A stretch of DNA of 10,379 nt from Verrucomicrobiia bacterium (GTDB taxonomy: Bacteria > Verrucomicrobiota > Verrucomicrobiia > Opitutales > Opitutaceae): contig JAUHWE010000109.1 of the NCBI GenBank assembly GCA_030424825.1, positions 1-10,379 of the forward strand, written 5' to 3'. Made by a program: the position numbers and the translations under genes. The notes beneath the pieces were generated by a model, which made no database searches, was not told the origin of the DNA, and saw nothing but the letters and a program-made list of their open reading frames with translations. Of the stretch, positions 1-6,098 are shown one piece after another; the stretch's first letter is position 1, and each line of letters begins with the position of its first letter.

Positions 1-590
1 TTCCGACTAGGATTTGGGTTCAAGTTCCCATAGCCATCTTCGCCGAAATAACTCCCCGGCTGACCATGGGCCGCACCCGCGACATTCACATCAAACCCAA
101 GAGTCATCGGATCTTCTCCCTCATATCCCGGAGGGGCGAAATGCGCCTTGCCAACGTGGATCGTCCGATAACCGCTATCCCTAAGCAAACTGGCTAAGGT
201 CACACTTTCCGAACAGAGTCCCTCCCAATTCCATGCTTCGGGTCCAAATTCACCCGTATTCTTTCCTCGAGGACTGATAAACTGAGTGGTTCGATGGCGG
301 GCCGCGTTCTGCCCGGTCATGATAGATATCCGCGTCGGCGAACAAACGGAATGCGCATAGAAATTGCTAAATCGAATTCCCTGCGACGCGAGCCGTTCCA
401 GATTGGGTGTTCGATACCAATCGTTTAGCGGATGCCGTACAGGATTACCCGCTCTATCGACAAGCATTGGCACGGACGTATCCATCAACCCCAAGTCATC
501 TACGAGAAAAAATACGATGTTCGGCTTCTGCGGATCCGCAGCCACCAGGGTTGAAAAAAACAAGAAAAGAAGGAGAGCTCGTTGAATCAT
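1..590 (-). CDS. Type I (formylglycine-dependent) sulfatase, secreted, N-terminal part only
   Basis: Reading leftward from an ATG at 588-590, the frame stays open to the window edge, giving 196 residues of a protein that would normally be about 450-600 residues long. Residues 1-18 form a signal peptide (a hydrophobic run after MIQR, ending LVAA before DP), so the enzyme is exported. The segment PNIVFFLVDDLG (about 23-34) is the sulfatase opening strand with the metal-binding Asp pair D31/D32. CSPTR at 83-87 is the CxPxR signature whose Cys83 is oxidised to the catalytic formylglycine, followed by a TGQxxARHR segment. HVGKAHF near 145-151 matches the conserved GKxH region. The family hydrolyses sulfate esters, in marine bacteria mainly on algal polysaccharides; the substrate cannot be told from this part. 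A formylglycine-generating enzyme must be encoded elsewhere. No Shine-Dalgarno is visible before the start. The family call is secure. Confidence 0.95.
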   Translation of the reverse strand, partial: MIQRALLLFLFFSTLVAADPQKPNIVFFLVDDLGLMDTSVPMLVDRAGNPVRHPLNDWYRTPNLERLASQGIRFSNFYAHSVCSPTRISIMTGQNAARHRTTQFISPRGKNTGEFGPEAWNWEGLCSESVTLASLLRDSGYRTIHVGKAHFAPPGYEGEDPMTLGFDVNVAGAAHGQPGSYFGEDGYGNLNPNPSR

Positions 591-612
591 AGTGCAGATT
601 TCAGCTAGAATG

Positions 613-855
613 CTAGGAGGGATAAAATCTAATAGAAACCCTTTGCCGCCAAACGACAATGCATATCCATATGCCCAAAATCATGTCCAGATCGGGTGTA
701 ATCGTGAAATGCTCAAAGGATCTCGGACAATCAGATATGCCTTGATGCGATGAGATAGGGAAATCCGCTTTAAGCGACCGCTTCAATACAATCAAATAGC
801 GAGTATTCCCTGAAATCGCGAAACCCTTTACACCGAATGCTAAATCCCAATACAT
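613..855 (-). CDS. Possible small hypothetical protein upstream of the sulfatase (doubtful)
   Basis: An 80-residue frame almost fills the gap between the divergent sulfatase and hydrolase genes. It begins at an ATG at 853-855 and stops 22 bp before the sulfatase start on the same strand. The product begins MYWDLAFGVKGF and carries one hydrophobic stretch near its end (ILGIWICIVVW) followed by basic residues, which could be a single membrane segment. I recognise no family. Against it being real, its start lies only 8 bp from the divergent hydrolase ATG, there is no ribosome-binding site, and the region must also hold the promoters of two divergent genes. The alternative is plain intergenic DNA with a chance open frame, or a decayed gene. 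Confidence 0.2.
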   Translation of the reverse strand: MYWDLAFGVKGFAISGNTRYLIVLKRSLKADFPISSHQGISDCPRSFEHFTITPDLDMILGIWICIVVWRQRVSIRFYPS

Positions 856-863
856 TGAAACCG

Positions 864-1727
864 ATGAAACTACCCATTTTTGCCCTGAGCTCATTCCTAC
901 TCGCCAGTAGTCTTTTCGCAGGCGCTGAACGCATCCAGGATATCATCTACCACAAGGTCGAGGGAGTAGCTCTCACCATGGATGTCTTTGTGCCAGACAA
1001 TCCGAATGGGGCCGCGGTGATCAAAATTGTGAGTGGCGGCTGGAAATCGAGTCACGATCGAGTGAAAGATGACTACTCTAAACCGTATACAGACCATGGC
1101 TACACGGTTTTCGCCGTAGTGCACGGGTCACAGCCCCGCTACAAGGTTCGTGACATTATGGGATTCATGCACCGGGCGGTACGCTATATTCGATACAATG
1201 CCGACCAGTGGAACATTGACCCGAACCGTATCGGAGTGACAGGTGCCAGCGCGGGAGGTCACTTGAGTCTGATCCTTGCCACCAAAGGCGCCCCGGGAGA
1301 TTCGGAAGCTAATGACCCGGTTGATCGAGCCAGCAGCGAAGTTCAAGCGGCAGCGGTTTTTTATCCACCCACAGACTACCGTAACTGGGCGGAACCCGGC
1401 GACATGGCAGTTGGCGTGGGGAAACAGGCGCGTTGGCAACCGGCGTTCGGACCTGAATCGGAAACTGCAGAAGGCCGTGAGGAGCTCGGACATGCCATGT
1501 CCTCTATCTACCACATAAATAGAGACACAGCCCCTGTTTACATCATACACGGTGACTCGGACCCCGTCGTCCCCCTTTTTCAAGCTGAGAGCTTTGGCAA
1601 GAAAGCCCAAAGATTCGGGGTTCCTTTCGAACTTGTTGTGAAGAAGGGAGCGAAACATGGCTGGCCAAACAGAATCGACGATGAGCCCCAGTTTGTTGCC
1701 TGGTTTGACAAGCATCTCTCGAAATAG
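864..1727 (+). CDS. Secreted alpha/beta-hydrolase (esterase/lipase-like)
   Basis: This is a 287-residue alpha/beta-hydrolase-fold enzyme. I chose the ATG at 864 rather than the in-frame ATG at 837 because it places a clean signal peptide (MKLPIFALSSFLLASSLFAGA) at the N-terminus. The nucleophile elbow GASAGG has Ser129, the acid is Asp233 in HGDSDPVVP, and the base is His265 in KHGWPN, so a full Ser-Asp-His triad is present in canonical order. The usual HGGG oxyanion motif of the carboxylesterase/BD-FAE-like group is replaced by VSGGW (residues 56-60). Such exported enzymes remove acyl or aryl esters from carbohydrates or other compounds; the substrate is not determined. It is followed after 14 bp by a cytoplasmic SDR and is probably co-transcribed with it. 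The fold call is firm; the exact activity is unknown. Confidence 0.9.
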   Translation: MKLPIFALSSFLLASSLFAGAERIQDIIYHKVEGVALTMDVFVPDNPNGAAVIKIVSGGWKSSHDRVKDDYSKPYTDHGYTVFAVVHGSQPRYKVRDIMGFMHRAVRYIRYNADQWNIDPNRIGVTGASAGGHLSLILATKGAPGDSEANDPVDRASSEVQAAAVFYPPTDYRNWAEPGDMAVGVGKQARWQPAFGPESETAEGREELGHAMSSIYHINRDTAPVYIIHGDSDPVVPLFQAESFGKKAQRFGVPFELVVKKGAKHGWPNRIDDEPQFVAWFDKHLSK

Positions 1728-1730
1728 GAG
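1726..1730 (+). promoter_or_regulatory. Shine-Dalgarno AGGAG for the SDR gene, overlapping the hydrolase stop
   Basis: AGGAG begins inside the TAG stop of the hydrolase gene (1725-1727) and lies 11 nt before the ATG at 1742. It is the only clear Shine-Dalgarno in the window and supports both the SDR start and translational coupling with the gene upstream. Confidence 0.65.
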
Positions 1731-1741
1731 AGACATCCGCT

Positions 1742-2518
1742 ATGCCCAGTTTACCCAATTTTTCGCTGGACAACCAAGTTGTCGTAGTGACCGGTGCAGG
1801 ACGCGGTATCGGGCGTCGCATCGCTCTAGACGCCTTTAGGTCTGGCGCCAAACTGGCTATTGGCAGTCGTTCAACAGATGAACTCGAATCGCTGGCAAGA
1901 GAGATCAAGAATGCGGGTGGTGAATGCCTGTATAATGCTCTCGATGTCACGAGTGTCTCGTCAATCGATTCATTCCTGAAAGCCGTGGTAGACCATTATG
2001 GCCGTATTGACATTCTCATTAATAACGCGGGGTACAACAAACTAGCGAAAATCATCGATTGCGATGAGGCGCACTACGACCTGATTGTGGATGCCAATTT
2101 GAAGAACGTATTTTTCTGCAGCCAGATCGCGGCCAAGCAGATGATCTCCCAAGGTGAAGGCGGAGTGATTATAAACATCTCTTCCCAGGCGGGAGTCGTC
2201 GGCGCTCCGGAGCGAGGGCCGTACAGCGGCGCCAAAGGGGGTGTAAACAACCTGACTCGCACCATGGCGGCCGAGTGGGCCGAATTTGGTATACGCGTAA
2301 ATGCCGTAGCCCCAACCGTGACTCGCTCTCCCCTTGCGGAACAAGCCATGAAAGACAGTCCGGCTTTTTCTGATGCCGTGAAAACTAAGAATCTGCTGCG
2401 GGGAGACCTTGCCGAGCAAGAAGAAATCTCCGAACCGGTCATTTTCCTCGCCTCCAAAGCGGCGTCCATGATCACCGGCCACACGCTAGTGATCGACGGT
2501 GGGTGGACGATTGTATGA
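1742..2518 (+). CDS. Short-chain dehydrogenase/reductase, gluconate-5-dehydrogenase-like
   Basis: This is a 258-residue classical SDR acting in the cytoplasm. The Rossmann motif TGAGRGIG is at 17-24, NNAG at 94-97, the structural Asn at 119, the catalytic Ser148 within NISSQ, Tyr161 and Lys165 (YSGAK), and the C-terminal IDGGW segment at 251-255. The end of the second beta strand reads GSR (41-43) with no acidic residue, and with Arg22 in the glycine loop this suggests NADP(H) rather than NAD(H). The pattern resembles gluconate 5-dehydrogenase and related sugar-acid oxidoreductases, but SDR substrate calls by eye are weak. Its AGGAG site and the 14-bp gap tie it to the secreted hydrolase upstream. 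No terminator is visible right after the stop; the inverted repeats that follow may serve as one. Confidence 0.9.
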   Translation: MPSLPNFSLDNQVVVVTGAGRGIGRRIALDAFRSGAKLAIGSRSTDELESLAREIKNAGGECLYNALDVTSVSSIDSFLKAVVDHYGRIDILINNAGYNKLAKIIDCDEAHYDLIVDANLKNVFFCSQIAAKQMISQGEGGVIINISSQAGVVGAPERGPYSGAKGGVNNLTRTMAAEWAEFGIRVNAVAPTVTRSPLAEQAMKDSPAFSDAVKTKNLLRGDLAEQEEISEPVIFLASKAASMITGHTLVIDGGWTIV

Positions 2519-2536
2519 TCAGAGTAAACTCAAATT

Positions 2537-2696
2537 GTAGGGCTAGCGTTTACGCTATGCCGCATCAGTTGAGCCAAGCTTAGGTATTGCGAACCGCCTA
2601 GCTGTCGAGCCCTCCTAGAAAAGACCGGAAAGGCAGCATTCAGATCTAACTACGCGGCACAGCGCAAGCACTGGCCCTACGAATGAAACAATACAA
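2537..2696. repeat. Dispersed inverted-repeat element, copy 1 (REP/MITE-like)
   Basis: The left arm (2537-2563) begins GTAGGGCTAGCG and the right arm (2654-2680) ends GGCCCTAC. The arms are inverted repeats matching at 22 of 27 positions, and all five differences are transitions. The element is followed by the tail GAATGAAACAATACAA (2681-2696), which recurs exactly at 4036-4051. An internal segment around 2607-2615 (CGAGCCCTC) resembles the right end of copy 3, so this copy may be compound. No transposase is encoded. It lies between two convergent genes and could also terminate transcription in both directions. Confidence 0.75.
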
Positions 2697-2722
2697 AAAA
2701 GCTACGCCAACAACTCAATCCA

Positions 2723-2787
2723 GGTAGGGCTCGCACTACGCCGCGTCGCTTTAGGCACTGCGGATCGCTGCGCAGTCGGTCCCTACC
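2723..2787. repeat. Short imperfect hairpin repeat with GGTAGGG/CCCTACC ends
   Basis: A 65-bp imperfect palindrome starts GGTAGGGCTCGCACT (2723-2737) and ends GGTCCCTACC (2778-2787). Its terminal 7 bp are perfectly inverted and the next 15 or so bases pair with a few mismatches. The left end resembles the reverse complement of the right end of the 3958 element, so it appears to belong to the same repeat family. A run of eight A follows at 2792-2799, which on the minus strand would be T's ahead of the hairpin and so does not make a canonical terminator for dctP. Another CCCTACC at 2807-2813 contains the dctP stop codon. Confidence 0.65.
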
Positions 2788-2808
2788 GCCGAAAAAAAAC
2801 CGCAAACC

Positions 2809-3813
2809 CTACCGCACACTGTTTACCCGTGCCAGCACATCGGAGGCCCCGACTTCAGCCGCGTAAGCCTCTTTTACGGGTTCTGCGAGGCGCAGCAAAG
2901 TATCCCGTTCCACAAAAGTATGCGTCTTGAGTTTTCCCTCGGCTTCCATTTTAGCCATTACAGACGCATCTAGATTCGACTCAATTTCTCGCCCAAAGGC
3001 TCCCGCTTCCTTGCCTGCCTTGAGTATGGCAGCCTGTAAATCCTCAGGAAGTCGTCGGAAGGTTTTCCCGCTAAAACAGATGGGGCGGACAGTGATGGCA
3101 TGTTGCGTAAGTGAAATCTCAGGACCAACTTCGTAGAACTTCATTTGCTGAATCCCTGTCGCTTCATTTTCGGCCGCTTCAATAACGCCTGTCTGAATTG
3201 CGTTATAAATTTCGTTGTAGGCGATTACGGTCGGAGCGGCTGAGATTGCCTGAAAAATTTTGGTTTGTATCGGCGCTCCCATGACTCGGATGTTGAGTCC
3301 TTTCAATTCCGCCATATTTCTTACGGGCTTGTTTACAATCAGGTGTCTCTTTCCACCTCCCGCATAGCCGATAATCCTGACATCTGCCTTTTCATTCACC
3401 TCCTTTACGATTGGCTCCAGGGCATCTCCATCCAGCACTTTTTTCCAGTGATCTGAATCGCGAAAAAGAAACGGCATGTCCATCAAAGGAGCCGCCTTCG
3501 AAAAGGTTGACATATGTGAAGGAGAAACGATGGCGTAGTCGACCGAGAGACCTTGGCTCATGTAAGCAAAATAGTCTTTCTCCAATCCGAGTTCGCTATT
3601 TTCATAGAGCTCGAAATTGATTGGCTTCCCATAGTACTCCCGCACCAATTCCTGAAATTTCTCCAGAGTCTGAGTGTAGGAGTGCTTCCCATCAAACTGG
3701 GAAGCCCCTCGAAGAGTTATCGTCCCGTCGTTTTTGGAGCAGGCAACCAGCAACAAGGCCCCGATTAACAATAGGAAAGCGGGGAGGAGAAAACGTCTTT
3801 CAAGTAATTTCAT
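2809..3813 (-). CDS. dctP: TRAP transporter solute-binding lipoprotein (DctP family)
   Basis: This is a 334-residue extracytoplasmic binding protein of a TRAP (tripartite ATP-independent) transporter, which feeds organic acids such as C4-dicarboxylates, uronates or other carboxylates to a DctQ/DctM permease. I chose the ATG at 3811-3813 because it gives MKLLERR, a hydrophobic stretch, then the lipobox LVAC with Cys25, so it is a lipoprotein rather than a free periplasmic protein. A longer frame reaches 3912 but adds a poor leader. DctP hallmarks include GGGKRHL with Arg156, KGLNIRVMG with Arg176 (the position that usually binds the ligand carboxylate), AYNEIYNAIQTGVIEAAEN (198-216) and the helical RRLPEDLQAAI segment. 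No dctQ or dctM gene lies on either side. The gene is flanked by repeat elements, and its TAG stop sits in a repeat-like GGTAGGG. No Shine-Dalgarno is visible. Confidence 0.93.
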   Translation of the reverse strand: MKLLERRFLLPAFLLLIGALLLVACSKNDGTITLRGASQFDGKHSYTQTLEKFQELVREYYGKPINFELYENSELGLEKDYFAYMSQGLSVDYAIVSPSHMSTFSKAAPLMDMPFLFRDSDHWKKVLDGDALEPIVKEVNEKADVRIIGYAGGGKRHLIVNKPVRNMAELKGLNIRVMGAPIQTKIFQAISAAPTVIAYNEIYNAIQTGVIEAAENEATGIQQMKFYEVGPEISLTQHAITVRPICFSGKTFRRLPEDLQAAILKAGKEAGAFGREIESNLDASVMAKMEAEGKLKTHTFVERDTLLRLAEPVKEAYAAEVGASDVLARVNSVR

Positions 3814-3957
3814 ATTTTTGCGAGCTAAGATGTAGATTCTGAAAATCAACAACAAGGAAATACGAAAACAAACCGTCCGAGGAGGAGACGGCACACCCAC
3901 CCATTCCACCATTCAACCAACAAGGGAGAGAGAACCAATTCTCAGCCATTTGAAAAA

Positions 3958-4051
3958 GTAGGGCTAGCGCTCGCGCTTCGCCGCGTATGAAGATACAAAC
4001 CAACTAACGCAGCACTGCCTGAGTGCGAGTCCTCCGAATGAAACAATACAA
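3958..4051. repeat. Dispersed repeat element, copy 3 (REP/MITE-like)
   Basis: This 94-bp element starts GTAGGGCTAGCGCTCGCGCT (3958-3977), and its first 27 bases match the left arm of the 2537 copy at 22 positions. It ends GCGAGTCCTCC followed by GAATGAAACAATACAA (4036-4051), identical over those 16 bases to the tail of the 2537 copy. The interiors differ. It lies in the 359-bp gap between divergent dctP (start 3813) and the TIM-barrel gene (start 4173). The rest of the gap holds a palindrome, a small inverted repeat and a direct repeat, all reported separately; I see no convincing RNA gene there. Confidence 0.75.
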
Positions 4052-4080
4052 TTCGCGGATATGAAATTCCTGCGTCAAAC

Positions 4081-4120
4081 AGACATGTCTTTCCCCTTTA
4101 AGATATTCGGTAAATCTTTA
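4081..4120. promoter_or_regulatory. Palindrome AGACATGTCT and nearby small inverted repeat; possible operator
   Basis: AGACATGTCT (4081-4090) is a perfect 10-bp palindrome. Seven bases later TTAAGAT (4098-4104) and ATCTTTA (4114-4120) form an imperfect inverted repeat. Both lie 55-90 bp upstream of the TIM-barrel start, within the divergent gap with dctP, where an operator would be expected. No matching regulator is identified and short palindromes occur by chance, so this is a weak call. Confidence 0.25.
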
Positions 4121-4127
4121 CATTCCG

Positions 4128-4155
4128 ATTGGCGCACTTCGAAATTGGCGAACTT
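4128..4155 (+). repeat. 12-bp direct repeat ATTGGCGmACTT, 16-bp period
   Basis: ATTGGCGCACTT (4128-4139) and ATTGGCGAACTT (4144-4155) differ at one base and lie 17 bp before the TIM-barrel ATG. They could be a small tandem duplication or paired protein-binding sites overlapping the transcription or translation start region. Confidence 0.4.
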
Positions 4156-4172
4156 GCCCCCACCCTTTCCGA

Positions 4173-5054
4173 ATGAAAACACCTAACCTACTCTGGATCC
4201 TCGCTCTAATAGCGACCCCGATCACTCTTGCCTCTCCAAAACTGGGAATCATGGAATCCACGTTCGGAAATCGGGCTATGGTCGAGAGTATCGAACTGAC
4301 TCATAAAGCGGGTCTTTCGGGGGTCCAAATACTCACGGGTGTGCCCGATGACAAGGGAGTGATCCCATTGGCACGACCTGAAACTATCGAAGCTTTTCGA
4401 GCTGCTCGAAAGAAATACGGAGTTGAAATCATATCCTTTTGCGCTGGGGAAATGAACAAGCACAATTCGTGGGAGCCTAAAGAACGCGCCATTGCTTTAA
4501 GCATCGGAATTCAATCGATACAGGCCTGCAAAGAACTGGACGTACCCATTCTTCTAGTACCTTTCTTTGGAAAAGCGGAATTTGGCAACGACATAGAGGG
4601 TCCGAAACACAAAGCCGTAATCAGCCTACTTCAAGAACTGCTGCCTCATGCGGAATCTGCCGGTGTCACACTTGGAATTGAGACACTCACCAAACAACCC
4701 GCCATAAACCATATTCTCGCCACTCTAAACAGCCCCTACCTCAAATCCTACTACGACACCGGTAATCAGCTGCGGGCAGGTGAAGACATTTACCAAGTGA
4801 TTCAAGACTGGGGCGGAGACACCATCTGCCAAATACACCTCAAGCCTTTCAAAGCGCAAGAGAACGGAAACATATTCGGCCGCGGCGAAACCGATCTGCC
4901 AAGACTAGCTTCAGCGATTCATTCTTCAGGCTACCAAGGCTGGCTGGTTTTTGAGCCCGGCTGGGGGAAAAAGACGCTCGGATTCCCCTACGCCGTCGCG
5001 AACATTAAAGGCGCCCGAAAGTTGCTCGAGGAGATCTCTAAAGCCGCAAGGTAA
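4173..5054 (+). CDS. Exported xylose-isomerase-like TIM barrel (hydroxypyruvate-isomerase-like)
   Basis: This is a 293-residue protein of the AP-endonuclease-2 / xylose-isomerase-like TIM-barrel superfamily, which includes hydroxypyruvate isomerase, IolE/IolI-type inositol enzymes and tagatose/psicose 3-epimerases. Residues 1-20 look like a cleavable signal peptide (MKTPNLLWILALIATPITLA before SPKLG), so it is probably exported, unlike the cytoplasmic founding members. The metal-site acids and His are in family order: Glu170 in LGIET, Asp195 in YYDTGNQ, His222 in QIHLK and Glu261 in FEPGW. GRGETDLP (236-243) matches the family GxGxxD segment. The protein therefore looks catalytically intact; the expected reaction is isomerisation or epimerisation of a sugar or keto-acid, with substrate unknown. 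It has no Shine-Dalgarno, and 168 bp separate it from the SDR operon downstream, so it may be transcribed separately. Confidence 0.88.
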   Translation: MKTPNLLWILALIATPITLASPKLGIMESTFGNRAMVESIELTHKAGLSGVQILTGVPDDKGVIPLARPETIEAFRAARKKYGVEIISFCAGEMNKHNSWEPKERAIALSIGIQSIQACKELDVPILLVPFFGKAEFGNDIEGPKHKAVISLLQELLPHAESAGVTLGIETLTKQPAINHILATLNSPYLKSYYDTGNQLRAGEDIYQVIQDWGGDTICQIHLKPFKAQENGNIFGRGETDLPRLASAIHSSGYQGWLVFEPGWGKKTLGFPYAVANIKGARKLLEEISKAAR

Positions 5055-5105
5055 GAAATTTTCCCCAGTACTTCCTTCCCTTTATTCGACCCTCCCCATG
5101 ATTGT

Positions 5106-5138
5106 ATAGGATATCCAATTGAGAAATAGGATATTCAA
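5106..5138 (+). promoter_or_regulatory. Direct-repeat operator candidate ATAGGATATyCAA (two copies, 20-bp spacing)
   Basis: ATAGGATATCCAA (5106-5118) and ATAGGATATTCAA (5126-5138) are identical at 12 of 13 positions, with starts exactly 20 bp apart, about two helical turns. AraC-family regulators typically bind paired direct half-sites about 21 bp apart just upstream of the promoter they activate. The operon beginning at 5223 ends with an AraC-family gene, so this is a natural candidate site. I could not assign a convincing -35/-10 pair; AT-rich sequence follows at 5139-5154. Confidence 0.55.
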
Positions 5139-5222
5139 ATAAGGTTTATTTATTCGCCTGAATCCGTCGGACTAGGCAACTTCACCGATAGCCCACGATG
5201 ATCACTTCGATTCACTTTGCCC

Positions 5223-6065
5223 ATGCTTAAAACCAATGAAGATCAAACCAGCCAGGCAGCCGTCCTGACGGGAGGAGCCGGCGTGATCGGTACCGCGTTT
5301 GCCTACGGTCTCGCCCAGGCTGGAATAAGAACCGCCATACTCGATCTCGACAAATCAAAGGCCCAAGACCTCGCAAAGGAAATCGCGGATGAAACCGGCA
5401 CAGAAATCATCGGAGTCCAGTGCGATGTCCTGTCGATTGATTCAATCCAAGATGCCGATGCTGAAATCGCGGAACAGCTGGGACCCATCTCGTCTCTCGT
5501 CAACTGCGCCGGAGGCAACAGTCCGTCCGCCACCACCAATGCAGAAAAGCTCTCTGCCGACCTTTCCAATCTGGAGGACTCGTTTTTCGGAATTGACGTT
5601 TCCGGATTTCGACAGTCCTTGGATTTAAATTTGCTAGGAACCGTATTGCCTTGCTCAATACTCGGGAAACGGCTCGTCGGACAAAAGTCTGGCTCGATCG
5701 TCAACATTTCCTCGATGAACGCCTTTCGGCCTTTGACACGGATTCCCGCTTACTCGGCAGCCAAAAGCGCCGTCTCTAATTTCACTCAATGGCTCGCGGT
5801 GCACTTAGCCCCTACAACGGTCCGAGTGAATGCCATCGCTCCCGGCTTTTTCCTGACAGAACAGTTAAAATACCTTGCCTTCGATGAGAATGGCGAACTG
5901 ACGCCGCGATACCAACGCGTTCTCGCCAATACCCCCATGGCTAGATTCGGTGAACCAGAAGAGCTCGTCGGAACACTCCTTTATCTATTGTCTGAGGGTT
6001 CCCGCTTTGTCACAGGCACCATTATTCCGGTCGACGGCGGATTTAGCGCCTACAGTGGCGTGTAA
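5223..6065 (+). CDS. SDR resembling D-mannonate oxidoreductase (YjmF/UxuB-type SDR)
   Basis: This is a 280-residue classical SDR, first gene of a four-gene operon. I chose the ATG at 5223; an in-frame TTG at 5217 would add only two residues. From this start, TGGAGVIG is at 16-23, Asp41 ends the second strand (favouring NAD(H)), NCAGG at 94-98, the structural Asn at 136, catalytic Ser164 in NISSM, and Tyr177 and Lys181 in YSAAK. An insertion after NCAGG (GNSPSATT, then LEDSFFGIDVSGF), together with DLNLLGTVLP, NFTQWLAVH, APGFF and a C-terminal DGGFSAYSGV, recalls the SDR-type D-mannonate oxidoreductases such as Bacillus YjmF, which interconvert D-fructuronate and D-mannonate. The similarity is recalled, not searched. 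No uxuA or uxaC homologue is in the window, so the substrate may be a different sugar acid. Confidence 0.9.
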   Translation: MLKTNEDQTSQAAVLTGGAGVIGTAFAYGLAQAGIRTAILDLDKSKAQDLAKEIADETGTEIIGVQCDVLSIDSIQDADAEIAEQLGPISSLVNCAGGNSPSATTNAEKLSADLSNLEDSFFGIDVSGFRQSLDLNLLGTVLPCSILGKRLVGQKSGSIVNISSMNAFRPLTRIPAYSAAKSAVSNFTQWLAVHLAPTTVRVNAIAPGFFLTEQLKYLAFDENGELTPRYQRVLANTPMARFGEPEELVGTLLYLLSEGSRFVTGTIIPVDGGFSAYSGV

Positions 6066-6098
6066 CAAAATTCTATATACACTTTCAACCAAGACCAA

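Noticed and set aside
837..863. Upstream ATG at 837 for the hydrolase
   Set aside because: It would add nine polar residues before the signal peptide; starting at 864 gives a normal signal sequence.
1128..1736. A 202-codon open frame on the minus strand opposite the hydrolase gene
   Set aside because: It lies entirely antisense to a gene with a clear signal peptide and catalytic triad, and its translation shows no recognisable domain; it is a shadow frame.
2519..2808. tRNA, riboswitch or other RNA gene in the repeat-rich gap
   Set aside because: The stems belong to the GTAGGG repeat family that recurs at 3958; no cloverleaf or known riboswitch core is visible.
3814..3912. Longer N-terminus for the TRAP binding protein starting at 3912
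   Set aside because: The extra 33 residues precede a complete lipoprotein signal (MKLLERR to LVAC) and would bury it; the ATG at 3811-3813 is the better start.
2537..4051. CRISPR array
   Set aside because: The repeats are few, imperfect, inverted and irregularly spaced, and no cas genes are present.
5217..5222. TTG start two codons upstream for the second SDR
   Set aside because: An ATG lies two codons later, there is no ribosome site to favour the TTG, and the ATG is the simpler choice.
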